Below are positions 1-9,100 of a stretch of DNA of 22,111 nucleotides, one piece after another. The notes under the pieces are model-generated. The model was given only the letters and a program-made list of their open reading frames with translations. It was not told where the DNA came from and did not search any database. Every line of letters begins with the position of its first letter. Position 1 is the first letter of the stretch. The stretch spans positions 17,645-39,755 of the forward strand of contig DBYW01000049.1 in the NCBI GenBank assembly GCA_002311645.1. Reading direction: 5' to 3'. The translations under genes and the position numbers were made by a program. Source of the DNA: Bacteroidales bacterium UBA1176 (GTDB lineage: Bacteria; Bacteroidota; Bacteroidia; Bacteroidales; WCHB1-69).

Positions 1-100
1 GGACGCGAGTAGGAGGAATTGGAGGAACTGGAATTAGGTCTGGAATAGTTTGAATTGGAGGGAGTGGAAGAACTTGGGCGTGAGTAGGAGGGGCTGGAGG
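1..100 (-). repeat. Imperfect 75-nt-spaced direct repeat in the lipoprotein tail
   Basis: Bases 1-25 and 76-100 match at 20 of 25 positions. The offset is 75 nt, or 25 codons, so frame is kept. It encodes the repeated SYSRP-type motif of the Ser/Pro-rich tail. The rest of the array, if any, lies outside the window. Confidence 0.45.
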
Positions 101-1343
101 ACGGAGTGGAAGCGGGACGAGGCACGGTGACAGTTCTGACAACAGGCTTGGTTTGAGTGGAAGTAGTTGTGAAAGAGGGTCTTGTGCTTGAAGAGGAGGA
201 CGTGGCAGGTCTCTGTGTCGTTGTGCTGTTTGCGCTCGGACGTGTGGTGGTTGAGGTCGGCTTCGTTTCAGGAACAGAAGGTCTGTTTGTGGCCGTACTG
301 TTCAAGGAGGGTTGAGCCGTAGGGGTTGCGGCAGAAGGTCTGGCGTCTGGAGTGGTAGGTTTCGAAGTGGGAGTGGTGTTCATCTCCGGTCGTGGATTGA
401 CCGTGCTACTGGTCGTGCCGTTGCCATTAGAACCTGTTGATGCGCTGTAGCGAGAAGAAAGCGTGCTGTACTCTTGGTTGAAGGAGGGAGCTGAAGAGGA
501 AACAATGGAATAACGGCTGCTGTTGTCGCTGTTGCCATAGCTATTGGAACTGCCATAGCTGGTCGGACGGTCGCCGCGGCCGACGGAACTGTTGCCCAGA
601 GAGGGGCCTACGTTGTTGCGATGGCCATAGTAGAAGGTGTTGTTGCGGTCGAAATTGTTGTGATAATAGTTGGCAGCCATCCAGTCGTTGTGGTGCCAGT
701 AGCCGTGACTATAATTCCAGTGGTTGTGAAAATGTGGATGATGGTATGCCCAACCCCAACCGTACGTGAAGCCATAGTCGTACCAACCGTAACCATAGTA
801 GTAAGGACGGTAGTAGTAGCTCGGCCACCACCAGTTGTAGCCCATGTAAATACTTACGCCCCAGTTGTATGGATTGTAGTCATACCAATACAGGTTGGTG
901 TAGAACGGGTCGTAATAGCCCCATCCGCAATAGAGGTCGCGATGGAAGCGACGGATGCGGGAGGTGTAATAATAGTCATAATAATCATCTTCGTCATAAT
1001 AATAATTATTGGTGACGTAGGTATTGCCTGAACCGGATTGTGCCGTGGCCTGAGTTGGCGCCGTCGCGTTTTCGGCATACTCGATGAGCGGCTCGCTGAT
1101 GCCGGGATAGTATGTCTTGGTGTCAATGAGGTTGCCAGATTCATCATACTCATATATGATGGAGTCTGGTTGGATGACACCTGTGGCTTGCGATGCTGTC
1201 TTGGCTTGGGCTTGTTTAGGGGAAGCATACTGCCCGTCCTGCGACGTGGTATAGATGTCGTCGTAATAGGCGTAAGAACCCGTGGAACAGGCAGTCAGCA
1301 GACAAACTGCTGACAATAAGGCAATTGAAAATAGTTTTTTCAT
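1..1343 (-). CDS. Putative lipoprotein, Tyr/Trp/His-rich, 3' end cut by window edge
   Basis: Reading leftward from the ATG at 1343-1341, 447 codons stay open to the window edge, so the C-terminus is missing. The product begins MKKLFSIALLSAVCLLTAC, a lipoprotein signal with lipobox LTAC and lipidated Cys19. Residues 20-110 are ordinary. Residues 113-240 are extremely rich in Tyr, Trp, His, Asn and Gly (for example WWWPSYYYRPYYYGYGWYDY at 171-190). From about residue 260 on the chain is Ser/Thr/Pro/Asn low complexity with recurring SRP or RPS triplets. The start is preceded by GGAGGA at good spacing, unusual for this phylum. The gene is divergent from proS. I do not recognise a family with known function. 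The composition suggests an envelope-anchored protein with an aromatic, perhaps sugar- or wall-binding middle and a flexible tail; that is inference. Plus-strand open frames here are mirror images of the biased composition. Confidence 0.85.
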   Translation of the reverse strand, partial: MKKLFSIALLSAVCLLTACSTGSYAYYDDIYTTSQDGQYASPKQAQAKTASQATGVIQPDSIIYEYDESGNLIDTKTYYPGISEPLIEYAENATAPTQATAQSGSGNTYVTNNYYYDEDDYYDYYYTSRIRRFHRDLYCGWGYYDPFYTNLYWYDYNPYNWGVSIYMGYNWWWPSYYYRPYYYGYGWYDYGFTYGWGWAYHHPHFHNHWNYSHGYWHHNDWMAANYYHNNFDRNNTFYYGHRNNVGPSLGNSSVGRGDRPTSYGSSNSYGNSDNSSRYSIVSSSAPSFNQEYSTLSSRYSASTGSNGNGTTSSTVNPRPEMNTTPTSKPTTPDARPSAATPTAQPSLNSTATNRPSVPETKPTSTTTRPSANSTTTQRPATSSSSSTRPSFTTTSTQTKPVVRTVTVPRPASTPSSSPSYSRPSSSTPSNSNYSRPNSSSSNSSYSR

Positions 1344-1371
1344 AGTTTCCTCCTTATATCTTTAAATTTCG

Positions 1372-1379
1372 TACTTTTG
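1372..1379 (+). promoter_or_regulatory. Candidate -7 promoter element for proS
   Basis: TACTTTTG matches the Bacteroidota -7 core TAnnTTTG and lies 61 bp before the proS ATG. No clear TTTG is seen at the expected -33 distance; the nearest is TTTC at 1346-1349. It is the left arm of an inverted repeat whose right arm holds the opposing promoter core. Confidence 0.4.
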
Positions 1380-1400
1380 CAAATCGGTTTATATAGACGG

Positions 1401-1429
1401 CAAAAATACGAAAAAGTTAATTCAACAAA
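1401..1429 (-). promoter_or_regulatory. Candidate promoter for the minus-strand lipoprotein gene
   Basis: On the minus strand, TATTTTTG (1408-1401) matches TAnnTTTG and TTTG (1429-1426) lies 17 bp upstream, slightly short of the usual spacing. Transcription would start near 1394 and leave a leader of about 50 nt before the ATG at 1343. Confidence 0.45.
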
Positions 1430-1440
1430 GTAAAAATATA

Positions 1441-2916
1441 ATGGCTAAAAATTTTTGTTCAAGAGCAGAGAACTATTCTCAATGGTACAACGACATTGTA
1501 AAGCAAGCCGATTTGGCTGAAAATTCGTCAGTTAGAGGTTGTATGGTCATCAAGCCGTACGGCTACGCGATATGGGAGAAGCTGCAATCCACCTTAGATA
1601 AAATGTTTAAGGACACGGGGCATGTGAATGCTTATTTCCCCATTTTTATCCCCAAATCTTTCTTTAGCCGCGAGGCCAGTCACGTGGAGGGCTTTGCCAA
1701 GGAGTGTGCGGTGGTGACCCACTACCGTCTGAAGAACAATCCTGATGGAGGTGGTGTCGTGGTCGATCCCGAAGCCAAGTTGGAAGAGGAACTTATCGTG
1801 CGTCCCACTTCCGAAACCATCATCTGGGATACCTATAAGAAATGGATTCAATCGTATCGTGACCTGCCGATTTTGTGTAACCAATGGGCAAATGTCGTCC
1901 GTTGGGAGATGCGCACCCGTCTGTTTCTGCGTACTGCCGAGTTTCTGTGGCAAGAGGGCCACACGGCGCACGCCACCCGCGAAGAGGCTGTTGAAGAGAC
2001 CGAGCGCATGCTTCATGTCTATGCGGATTTCGTCGAAAATTTCATGGCAATTCCAGTGGTGAAGGGCGTGAAGTCGCCCAACGAACGGTTTGGCGGCGCC
2101 CTCGACACCTATTGCATCGAGGCCCTCATGCAGGATGGCAAGGCCTTGCAGGCCGGCACTTCCCATTTCTTGGGTCAGAACTTCGCCAAAGCATTTGATG
2201 TCAAGTATTTGGATAAAGAAAACAAACCGCAGTATGTATGGGCTACATCTTGGGGCGTCTCCACAAGGCTTATTGGCGCCCTCATTATGACGCATTCTGA
2301 CGATAACGGTCTGGTGCTACCCCCGAACCTTGCACCCATCCAAGTGGTTATCGTTCCTATTTATAAGAGCGAGGAACAACGTCAGGCCATCGCAGACAAA
2401 GTACAGCCGCTCATCCAAAAGTTGAAAGAGGCCAATATCACGGTTAAGTTTGACAATGACGACACCAAACGTTCCGGATGGAAGTTCAATGAGTATGAAC
2501 TCAAGGGCGTTCCTGTGCGCATCGCCATCGGTCCCCGCGACCTTGAAACCAACGAGGCCGAAGTTGCTCGTCGCGACACTCTCACCAAAGAGACGATTCC
2601 TTTTGATGGTCTTGTGGGATATATCCAGCAGTTACTCAAGGATATACAGAAGAATTTATTTGACAAGGCCCTTAAGTTCCAAAAGGAAAACACTCACAAG
2701 GCCGACACTTGGGATGAGTTCATTGACCTGCTTGACAACCATCCTGGATTTGTTTATGCCCATTGGGATGGCACGGCAGAGACAGAAGACAAGATCAAGG
2801 AATTATCCAAGGCCACCATCCGTTGCATTCCTTTCAACAATCCGTTGGAGGAGGGCAAATGTATCTTGACGGGCAAACCATCCAAGCAGAGAGTGCTCTT
2901 TGCTCGTGCTTACTAA
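1441..2916 (+). CDS. proS: Prolyl-tRNA synthetase, archaeal/eukaryotic-like type
   Basis: Charges tRNA-Pro with proline in the cytoplasm. The 491-residue length, with no inserted editing domain, fits the short archaeal/eukaryotic-like ProRS found in many Bacteroidota rather than the longer E. coli type. Class II features are visible: RPTSETIIW at 121-129, motif 2 from Arg164 (RTAEFLWQEGHTAHAT), and motif 3 around 272-284 (GVSTRLIGALIMT). The anticodon-binding domain follows from about 300 to 400. The C-terminal domain ends in the ...FARAY tail typical of this type. Of the four Cys of the archaeal zinc site, only two candidates remain here (KATIRC and EEGKC), so zinc binding is probably lost. 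The ATG has an A-rich leader and no Shine-Dalgarno, normal for this phylum. It is the first gene of a likely proS-mazG-PorE-like unit. Confidence 0.97.
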   Translation: MAKNFCSRAENYSQWYNDIVKQADLAENSSVRGCMVIKPYGYAIWEKLQSTLDKMFKDTGHVNAYFPIFIPKSFFSREASHVEGFAKECAVVTHYRLKNNPDGGGVVVDPEAKLEEELIVRPTSETIIWDTYKKWIQSYRDLPILCNQWANVVRWEMRTRLFLRTAEFLWQEGHTAHATREEAVEETERMLHVYADFVENFMAIPVVKGVKSPNERFGGALDTYCIEALMQDGKALQAGTSHFLGQNFAKAFDVKYLDKENKPQYVWATSWGVSTRLIGALIMTHSDDNGLVLPPNLAPIQVVIVPIYKSEEQRQAIADKVQPLIQKLKEANITVKFDNDDTKRSGWKFNEYELKGVPVRIAIGPRDLETNEAEVARRDTLTKETIPFDGLVGYIQQLLKDIQKNLFDKALKFQKENTHKADTWDEFIDLLDNHPGFVYAHWDGTAETEDKIKELSKATIRCIPFNNPLEEGKCILTGKPSKQRVLFARAY

Positions 2917-2949
2917 TAATTTGTAACACAGTTTTTAAGATTGAAACCT

Positions 2950-3717
2950 ATGGATGAAAGGTTGGTGGCTTTCCAACGGTTGTTGGATATCATGGATGAA
3001 TTGCGGGAAAAATGCCCATGGGACAGCGTGCAGACATTCGACACTTTGCGCTGCTTGACCATCGAAGAGACCTACGAACTTTCGGAGGCTATTGTTGAAA
3101 AGAATTATAAAGACATGTGCAAGGAACTGGGAGATTTGATGTTGCATCTTGTCTTTTATTCAAAGATTGCTTCCGAACAAAATCTTTTTGATGTTAAAGA
3201 TGTTCTCAATCAGTTGTGTGACAAGTTAATACGAAGACACCCCCATATCTATGGGGCAGAGAAAGCCCAAGATGCGCAGCAGGTGCATGAGAATTGGGAG
3301 AAAATAAAATTGCAGCGTGAGGGCAATAGATCGGTGCTTGGCGGCGTTCCTAAAAGTGCACCTTCTTTGGTGAAAGCCTATCGTATCCAGGAAAAAGCCA
3401 ATGGTGTTGGGTTCGATTGGCATAACGCAGGTGAAGTGTGGGAAAAAGTTCAAGAAGAGTTGGAAGAGTTTAAGGTGGAAGCCGAAAAACAATCTGAAAA
3501 GATGGAAGATGAGTTTGGTGATGTTCTTTTTGCATTGGTCAACTATGCCCGGTTTATGAAGATCAATCCGGATGATGCGTTGGAAAAAACCAATCAAAAA
3601 TTCATCCGCCGATTCCAATATGTTGAAGAACAGGCTAAGAACAGCGACAGGAAATTGACGGACCTCTCCTTGGAACAGATGGAAGCGTATTGGCAGCAAG
3701 CAAAGCAATTCGAATAA
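2950..3717 (+). CDS. mazG: MazG, nucleoside triphosphate pyrophosphohydrolase
   Basis: Hydrolyses NTPs or dNTPs to the monophosphate and pyrophosphate, a house-cleaning role, and in some bacteria is linked to stress signalling. Two MazG repeats are visible in the 255-residue product. The first has EETYE at 39-43 and KELGD at 58-62; the second has EELEEF at 169-174 and EDEFGD at 186-191. These are the paired acidic Mg-binding sites. The opening LLDIMDELREKCPWD is characteristic of the family. I chose the ATG at 2950; a TTG at 2941 would add only three residues. It sits 33 bp after proS and 1 bp before the next gene, so all three are probably cotranscribed. Confidence 0.95.
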   Translation: MDERLVAFQRLLDIMDELREKCPWDSVQTFDTLRCLTIEETYELSEAIVEKNYKDMCKELGDLMLHLVFYSKIASEQNLFDVKDVLNQLCDKLIRRHPHIYGAEKAQDAQQVHENWEKIKLQREGNRSVLGGVPKSAPSLVKAYRIQEKANGVGFDWHNAGEVWEKVQEELEEFKVEAEKQSEKMEDEFGDVLFALVNYARFMKINPDDALEKTNQKFIRRFQYVEEQAKNSDRKLTDLSLEQMEAYWQQAKQFE

Positions 3718-3718
3718 A

Positions 3719-5653
3719 ATGAATATTAAATATAAAATAGTATATATAATATTATTGTCATGTTTGATGGTACTGGCAATAGCTCCTGTGTCGGCTCAAA
3801 AAGCCTCCAAAGCTGCTAATTTGTGCGTCAAGGCGCAGCAGTTGGTCAACCAAAAACAGTTTGAAAAGGCGCTTGGTTTGTTGAACCAGGCACAAGCCAA
3901 GGATCCTCTTTATTCTGACACCTATATTTTAAAGGGCGATATCTACAATTTCACCTTGCATTCCGATTCAGCTTTCCAATGTTACTCGAAGGCTATAGCC
4001 CTGATTGGCGAGCCGGATCCGTTGTTGTACTACATTGCGGCAAGCGAAGGGGCGAAGTGCGAGCATTACGAAGAAGCTTTGCGCTTCTATGAACTCTTTA
4101 TGCAAAAGGGGTTGCAATACACCGATGTCTTGTCAGATGCCCAGAAGGGAATGGCCAATTGTCGTTTTGCCATGGAAGCGATGCGCAATCCTGTTCAATT
4201 CCAACCCGTTAATTTGGGCAGCAATGTGAATTCCGAGTGGGATGAATCATTGGCTTCCATCACGGCCGACGATGGTATGCTGGTCTATACGGTGGGACGT
4301 CCGCGCGACGAGCACACAATCTGTGCATTCTGCCAAACGGAGCAGGATCTCTATTATTCCAAACGCGAAGCCAATGTGTGGCAACCGCGCGCGGCTTTCG
4401 GACAACCTATCCGCACGGGTTACAATGAGGGCGCACAGTGTATTTCTCCCGACGGAGTCTATTTGCTCTATACTATGTGCAACGCAGACTATGGCATGGG
4501 TAGTTGTGACCTTTATTGGTCAAAGAAGATGGGCAGCAAGTGGTCGCGTCCGCGCAACTTTGGCGCACCCGTGAACACCAACGCCTGGGAGTCGCAGCCT
4601 TCCATGGCTTCAGATGGCAAAACCATCTACTTTGTTTCTTCCAGGCCCGGTGGTTTTGGGGGAATGGATATTTGGAAGACGTCCATGACGGCGGAAGGCT
4701 CCTTCACCGCTCCCGAAAATTTGGGTGCCGCCATCAATACGCCTGGCGATGATGCCGCCCCCTTTATCCATAGCGACGGTCGCACGCTCTACTTCGCCTC
4801 CAATGGACGCGTCGGCATGGGCGGTTATGATCTTTTTTATGCAACAATGCAGCCTGACGGCACGTGGAGTGAACCCAAGAACTTGGGCTACCCCATCAAT
4901 ACAGCCGCCGATGAAATCAATATCTTTATTAATACCGCCGGTACCATGGCCTATATGGCTTCCGACAAGGAGGGTGGGCAAGGCGGACTTGACTTGTATT
5001 GCTTTGAGCTTGACGACAACCTGCGTCCCAATCCGGTTACCTACATCAAGGGTAGGGTGAAGGATTCGGAAAGTGAACAGCCTTTGGAAGCCACCGTCGA
5101 GATGGTGGATTTGAATACCCGCCAGCCGTTGACTTCCACCAGGTCGGATGCACAGACGGGGCAATACCTCGCCTGTATCCAGACAGGGAGCAATGTTCTG
5201 CTGAATGTTTCTGCGCCCGGCTACCCGTTTTATTCTGAGAATTTCCAGATCGAGAAATCCTATACGGCGCTGGAGCCTTATTTGAAGGACATCAACCTGC
5301 AGAGGGCCGAGGTCGGCACCGTGGTGGTATTGAAAAACATATTCTTTGATTTCGACCGCAGCGACTTGCAGCCCGCCTCGTATGAGGAGTTGGATCGTTT
5401 AGTGGACTATCTGAAGCATAATGCGGTGGCGATAGAGATTGGAGGGCACACGGACGACCAAGGCAGTGACGAGTACAATGACCGTCTTTCGCAGAATCGT
5501 GCCAAGTCGGTTTATGACTATCTGGTGGCCCATGGCATTGATGCTTCCCGGTTGAGCTACAAAGGATATGGTAAGCGACAGCCGGTTGCCGACAATTCCA
5601 CCGAAGAGGGACGCGCCACTAACCGGCGTACAGAATTCAAGATTGTACGTTAG
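3719..5653 (+). CDS. PorE-like periplasmic protein: TPR, beta-propeller, CRD and OmpA C-terminal domain
   Basis: A 644-residue exported protein. The signal peptide is residues 1-26 (cleavage predicted after PVSA). A possible lipobox, LLSC at 12-15, is less likely because a hydrophobic stretch continues past the Cys. TPR-like helices span about 30-155. Five PD40-type propeller blades span about 160-430, several with the pattern SDGxxxYFxSxxxGGxGGxDL. A carboxypeptidase-regulatory-like domain spans 441-525. The OmpA peptidoglycan-binding domain spans 535-644, with GHTDDQGSDEYNDRLSQNRA at 576-595 holding the usual Asp and Arg ligands. This order matches PorE of the type IX secretion system (PG1058 in Porphyromonas), which binds peptidoglycan and supports the secretion complex. 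Other Bacteroidota proteins share the architecture, so the PorE role is inference, strengthened by the T9SS-type cargo gene next door. It starts 1 bp after the mazG stop. Confidence 0.88.
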   Translation: MNIKYKIVYIILLSCLMVLAIAPVSAQKASKAANLCVKAQQLVNQKQFEKALGLLNQAQAKDPLYSDTYILKGDIYNFTLHSDSAFQCYSKAIALIGEPDPLLYYIAASEGAKCEHYEEALRFYELFMQKGLQYTDVLSDAQKGMANCRFAMEAMRNPVQFQPVNLGSNVNSEWDESLASITADDGMLVYTVGRPRDEHTICAFCQTEQDLYYSKREANVWQPRAAFGQPIRTGYNEGAQCISPDGVYLLYTMCNADYGMGSCDLYWSKKMGSKWSRPRNFGAPVNTNAWESQPSMASDGKTIYFVSSRPGGFGGMDIWKTSMTAEGSFTAPENLGAAINTPGDDAAPFIHSDGRTLYFASNGRVGMGGYDLFYATMQPDGTWSEPKNLGYPINTAADEINIFINTAGTMAYMASDKEGGQGGLDLYCFELDDNLRPNPVTYIKGRVKDSESEQPLEATVEMVDLNTRQPLTSTRSDAQTGQYLACIQTGSNVLLNVSAPGYPFYSENFQIEKSYTALEPYLKDINLQRAEVGTVVVLKNIFFDFDRSDLQPASYEELDRLVDYLKHNAVAIEIGGHTDDQGSDEYNDRLSQNRAKSVYDYLVAHGIDASRLSYKGYGKRQPVADNSTEEGRATNRRTEFKIVR

Positions 5654-5682
5654 TTCCGATCATACTATATATATATTTATAG

Positions 5683-5708
5683 AAAGGCCTGCCGTTTGTC
5701 AGGCCTTT
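5683..5708 (+). terminator. Intrinsic terminator after the PorE-like gene
   Basis: A 9-bp perfect stem (AAAGGCCTG / CAGGCCTTT) with an 8-nt loop lies 29 bp after the stop. The following T-tract is short and broken (TTTGTTGT), so termination may be partial. Confidence 0.75.
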
Positions 5709-5810
5709 GTTGTCTGAAATTTGGAGGTGCAATGGCCGTTATGCGGGTGAGAGGAGGATTTTTTTGTAACTTATTTGGGATAGTTTAGTATAAAAATTCA
5801 AATGCCTATG

Positions 5811-5839
5811 TTGATAACAGGGTGTATTGTATAATTTTG
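5811..5839 (+). promoter_or_regulatory. Candidate distal promoter for the giant gene
   Basis: TTG at 5811-5813 and TAATTTTG at 5832-5839 are separated by 18 bp, close to the Bacteroidota TTTG / TAnnTTTG arrangement. The predicted leader would be about 255 nt. Confidence 0.3.
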
Positions 5840-5984
5840 TAAAGTATTGATATGTAGTAATTTATGGTAAAATATCAGGGCGATTAAGCGTGATTTCAAC
5901 TGCATTTTTGCGTGCGCAGGAAGCGATTTCCAGAAAAAAAAACAAAAAAAATAATGGAAATGGGTAAAGTGTGAAAAAAAAATG

Positions 5985-5992
5985 TATTTTTG
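5985..5992 (+). promoter_or_regulatory. Candidate proximal -7 element for the giant gene
   Basis: TATTTTTG followed by C matches TAnnTTTG and repeats the TATTTTTGC seen in the promoter of the minus-strand lipoprotein gene. No TTTG is visible at -33; TGGG at 5961-5964 is in the right place. A start near 5999 gives a leader of about 100 nt. Confidence 0.45.
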
Positions 5993-6101
5993 CAAGTTGA
6001 AATTTTAGTGAAATGTATAATAGTGTATAATCTTTTTAGACAGACAAATAAGCGAGAAAAAAAGAAAATAATATAATCAATAACAATCAAAAAGTAACAG
6101 T

Positions 6102-9100
6102 ATGAAAAAACTATTATCGATTTGCTTTTTAAGCATGTTGCTTATGCTAGCGGGATTTACCGCAAAAGCACAGGTAACGACGAATTGCTGTTTCTGGTTG
6201 GAAAACATGCAGCCAGACACATTGCATGACGTCTCAAACGTGGCTCCGGCACCGGGTATGTTCACACCTGGGTCTCCTGCCTATTTGCCTGGGCAGGGCA
6301 ACGACCTGATCCTGTACAACTCGATGTCGCGCGTTGACAATGTGAACCACATCAGTATCTCCAACGGCGCAGCCAACTATATCATTGGCGACCGTACGGA
6401 CTGGTACAGGATTAACTTCACGAACAATTGCAACCTGCCCGCCAGTACGAAGGTCTCTGTCGAGTGGAAACTGTACAACAACGGCGTGCTCATTCCGGAT
6501 GCACAATTGTCCGACTATGTTGACGTGTTCATCTTCACCAGATTCGACCAGCGCGCTCATACGGACAACGTCATGGGTGAATGCGGCCACAACGGTTGGC
6601 TCGGTGGACCTGTTTATGGTAATGGTGTTTGTGGCGAGAACCAAGGCATGAACGGCAACGACGCTGCCGGCGGCTACCCGGGTTCCGTCCCTGTCATCGA
6701 CAATGATCAATTCCCGTATGCGGCTTACGGTTTCGGAGCCGCTGGTTATGTCAGACAAGTCCATACTTACAACCTTGATTACTTCTACATCAATTTCTTT
6801 GAATCTTCTGAAACCCGTATCGCCCTTCGTTGGAAACAAGTCGGCAACTACTCCCTCGTGGTTGGCTTGCGCGAACGTACCAACGGTAGCGCTTTCGCTA
6901 TTTGGGATTCTGATTACCAAAATGGTTACATCGGCGGTCACCAGAGCCACTGCGGTGCTCTGCTTGCCCAAGACTCCATCCACTATCTCGTGAACACCAC
7001 CTCCCAGATGGTGACTTGCGAAAACGATCCTTATCATTATGGCAGCCCTGAAGCCGTCTATACTCAAACTGGATTCTATAATGTTCTCTTCGGCGAATAC
7101 ACTTGCGGTCACTGGAGAGTCGACTCCCTCGACCTGCTCGATTTCCAGACCCGTATCAACCCCGACATTATCGCTCATAACGACACCATCTGTCAAAATG
7201 TTCCTGTCACTGCTGCTTGGATCGAGTCCCTCGCTCCTGCTGTCAACACCGATGCTCCCGGTCTCGTAAGCTACCAAAGATATTGGAAACTTTCCACTGA
7301 CACTGGCTACACGACCACTCCGGTGCTGTTTGACAACACCACCGTCGGTGACTATTTGTATTATGTATATCAGGTCAACACTTACGATACCATCCCTGGT
7401 TTCAGCTTTGACTGTATTGGTGACACCACCACATTCATCATCAGAGTGAATGAGTTCATTCCTCCTGTCTTGGACAACACGAATCCTCGTTATGCATATT
7501 GTAACGAAGATATCACACCGACCTCCACTCAGGTTATCAAAGCGATATTGAACAACAACAATTTCAATCATTGCGCTCAACAAGTTCATTGGTTCCAGGG
7601 CACTACCGCTACGGGCACCCCGGTTTCCACTACGGGAACTTATACCGTTAACTTGTCCAGCATCTATAATCCCAACTTCAACCATAAGGTGACGTACACG
7701 GCATTCTCATACGCCGAGACTTCTCCTGGCGTGGGCACCTACTCCCCGACAGGCGTGTCTGTTGAATTCCAATTCTGGGCAACTCCGGAAGTGGCCAACA
7801 ACACAAGTGTTGCCACACAAGAGAATTTTGTGGTTTGTCCGCACACTACCGGCATTCAACTGAGAAGTAACTTTATCGTTACAAACACCGACGCCACTAC
7901 GGGTGTTGGCAATAACTACACTTGGACGTATACATGGAAGAAGAACGGTCAGACCATCAACTACAACCAAGCCAACTATACGGTGACGGCTCCTGGTTGC
8001 GGCGTTACTGACACCTTTGTGGTCACCGCTGTCGCCCATGCTTCTCATCCTGCTTATCCGAATGACGACATCTGCGAAGCTACCATCACCCGTACGTTCA
8101 CGGTGAAAGGTGAGGATACCGATCCTATCAGCATCACCTGGAGAAACGCCTCCACTGCTGCCATTACAATCTCTGGTTGCGACAGCACCACGTCTGCTTG
8201 GTCTGCTCCTTATACCATTAACAATGCTGTTGAGAGCACCACTGGCACTTCTCCTATCAGAATTGTCAATGACAAATGTCACAACAAAACTGCTATTCAT
8301 TATAGTGTTTCTGTTAACACCACGCTCGCTCCTTGTACAACAACCGTTACTCGCAGCTACTATATTACTGATGAATGTAACAATTCCTCCAACACTATTA
8401 GCCAGGTTGTAACGATCGTCAACGACAGTATTCCTGTCCTGACTGGTAAGGTCGACACCGTGAATCCTGTTCGTATTCTGAACAACGACTGTAAGGACAA
8501 CCTGCCTGCTCGTAACGTCCTGTTGACCTCTCTGCACAACAACTTCAACATCCATTCTGCTTGCGGTTCCGCAACTCCCGACAGCCTCATCCGTTTCTAC
8601 ATTGGAAACACCGAAGTCGCTCTCGCCAATGGTAACCCTGTTGCTGCTGAGCAAGACATCTTCGCCAACACCGACGAAGTTCACGTGACTGTCAGAGTTG
8701 AAGACGAATGTCACAATATCACTCCGAACAATGCCAAGATACATGTCATCACCCTCCTCAAACCTGCTGCTATCAATATCGCCCACGGTGCAACCCGCAC
8801 TCCGGACTATGAGGTTTGTAACTATGACACGGTGGTTGTCATCTTCGACACCAACATGATTTACAACGGCTTCAGCCCGTACCAATATTCTTGGGATCAG
8901 GATCCGAAACCCGATGAGTGTGGTATCATTCATCTGACGGACACCTCTATCAGAGTTTACGCTCTTGTCGGCGGTGCTTACTATACCTCCACCCAGTTCA
9001 TCATGAACATCACGGACAAGTATGGTTGTAAAGCTTCTGATACTTCCAACGCCATCCACTTCTTCCCGGTTCCTACGGTGAACCTCGTGGAAGACACCCG

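Larger units (their letters stand above)
5709..6101. other. 393-bp A/T-rich non-coding region before the giant gene
   Basis: No convincing gene is present on either strand. The right half is A-rich, with several A8-A9 runs. It holds two candidate promoter cores, listed separately, and a leader of about 100 nt before the ATG at 6102 with no Shine-Dalgarno. No tRNA, known riboswitch or further GC-rich hairpin was seen. Confidence 0.7.

Noticed and set aside
621..1313. Plus-strand frames opposite the lipoprotein, with Val/Ile-rich products
   Set aside because: They are the mirror of Tyr/Asn/His codons in the minus-strand gene, whose signal peptide and lipobox make it the real one.
2941..2949. 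TTG start for mazG, adding three residues
   Set aside because: The ATG at 2950 gives the normal family N-terminus, and the extra residues add nothing conserved.
5732..5788. 18-codon frame preceded by GGAGG
   Set aside because: The ribosome site is tempting, but the product has no recognisable feature, the phylum rarely depends on such sites, and it lies just after a terminator.
5798..6090. Small minus-strand frames before the giant gene
   Set aside because: Phe/Ile-rich products of A/T-rich DNA, with no start context or recognisable motif.
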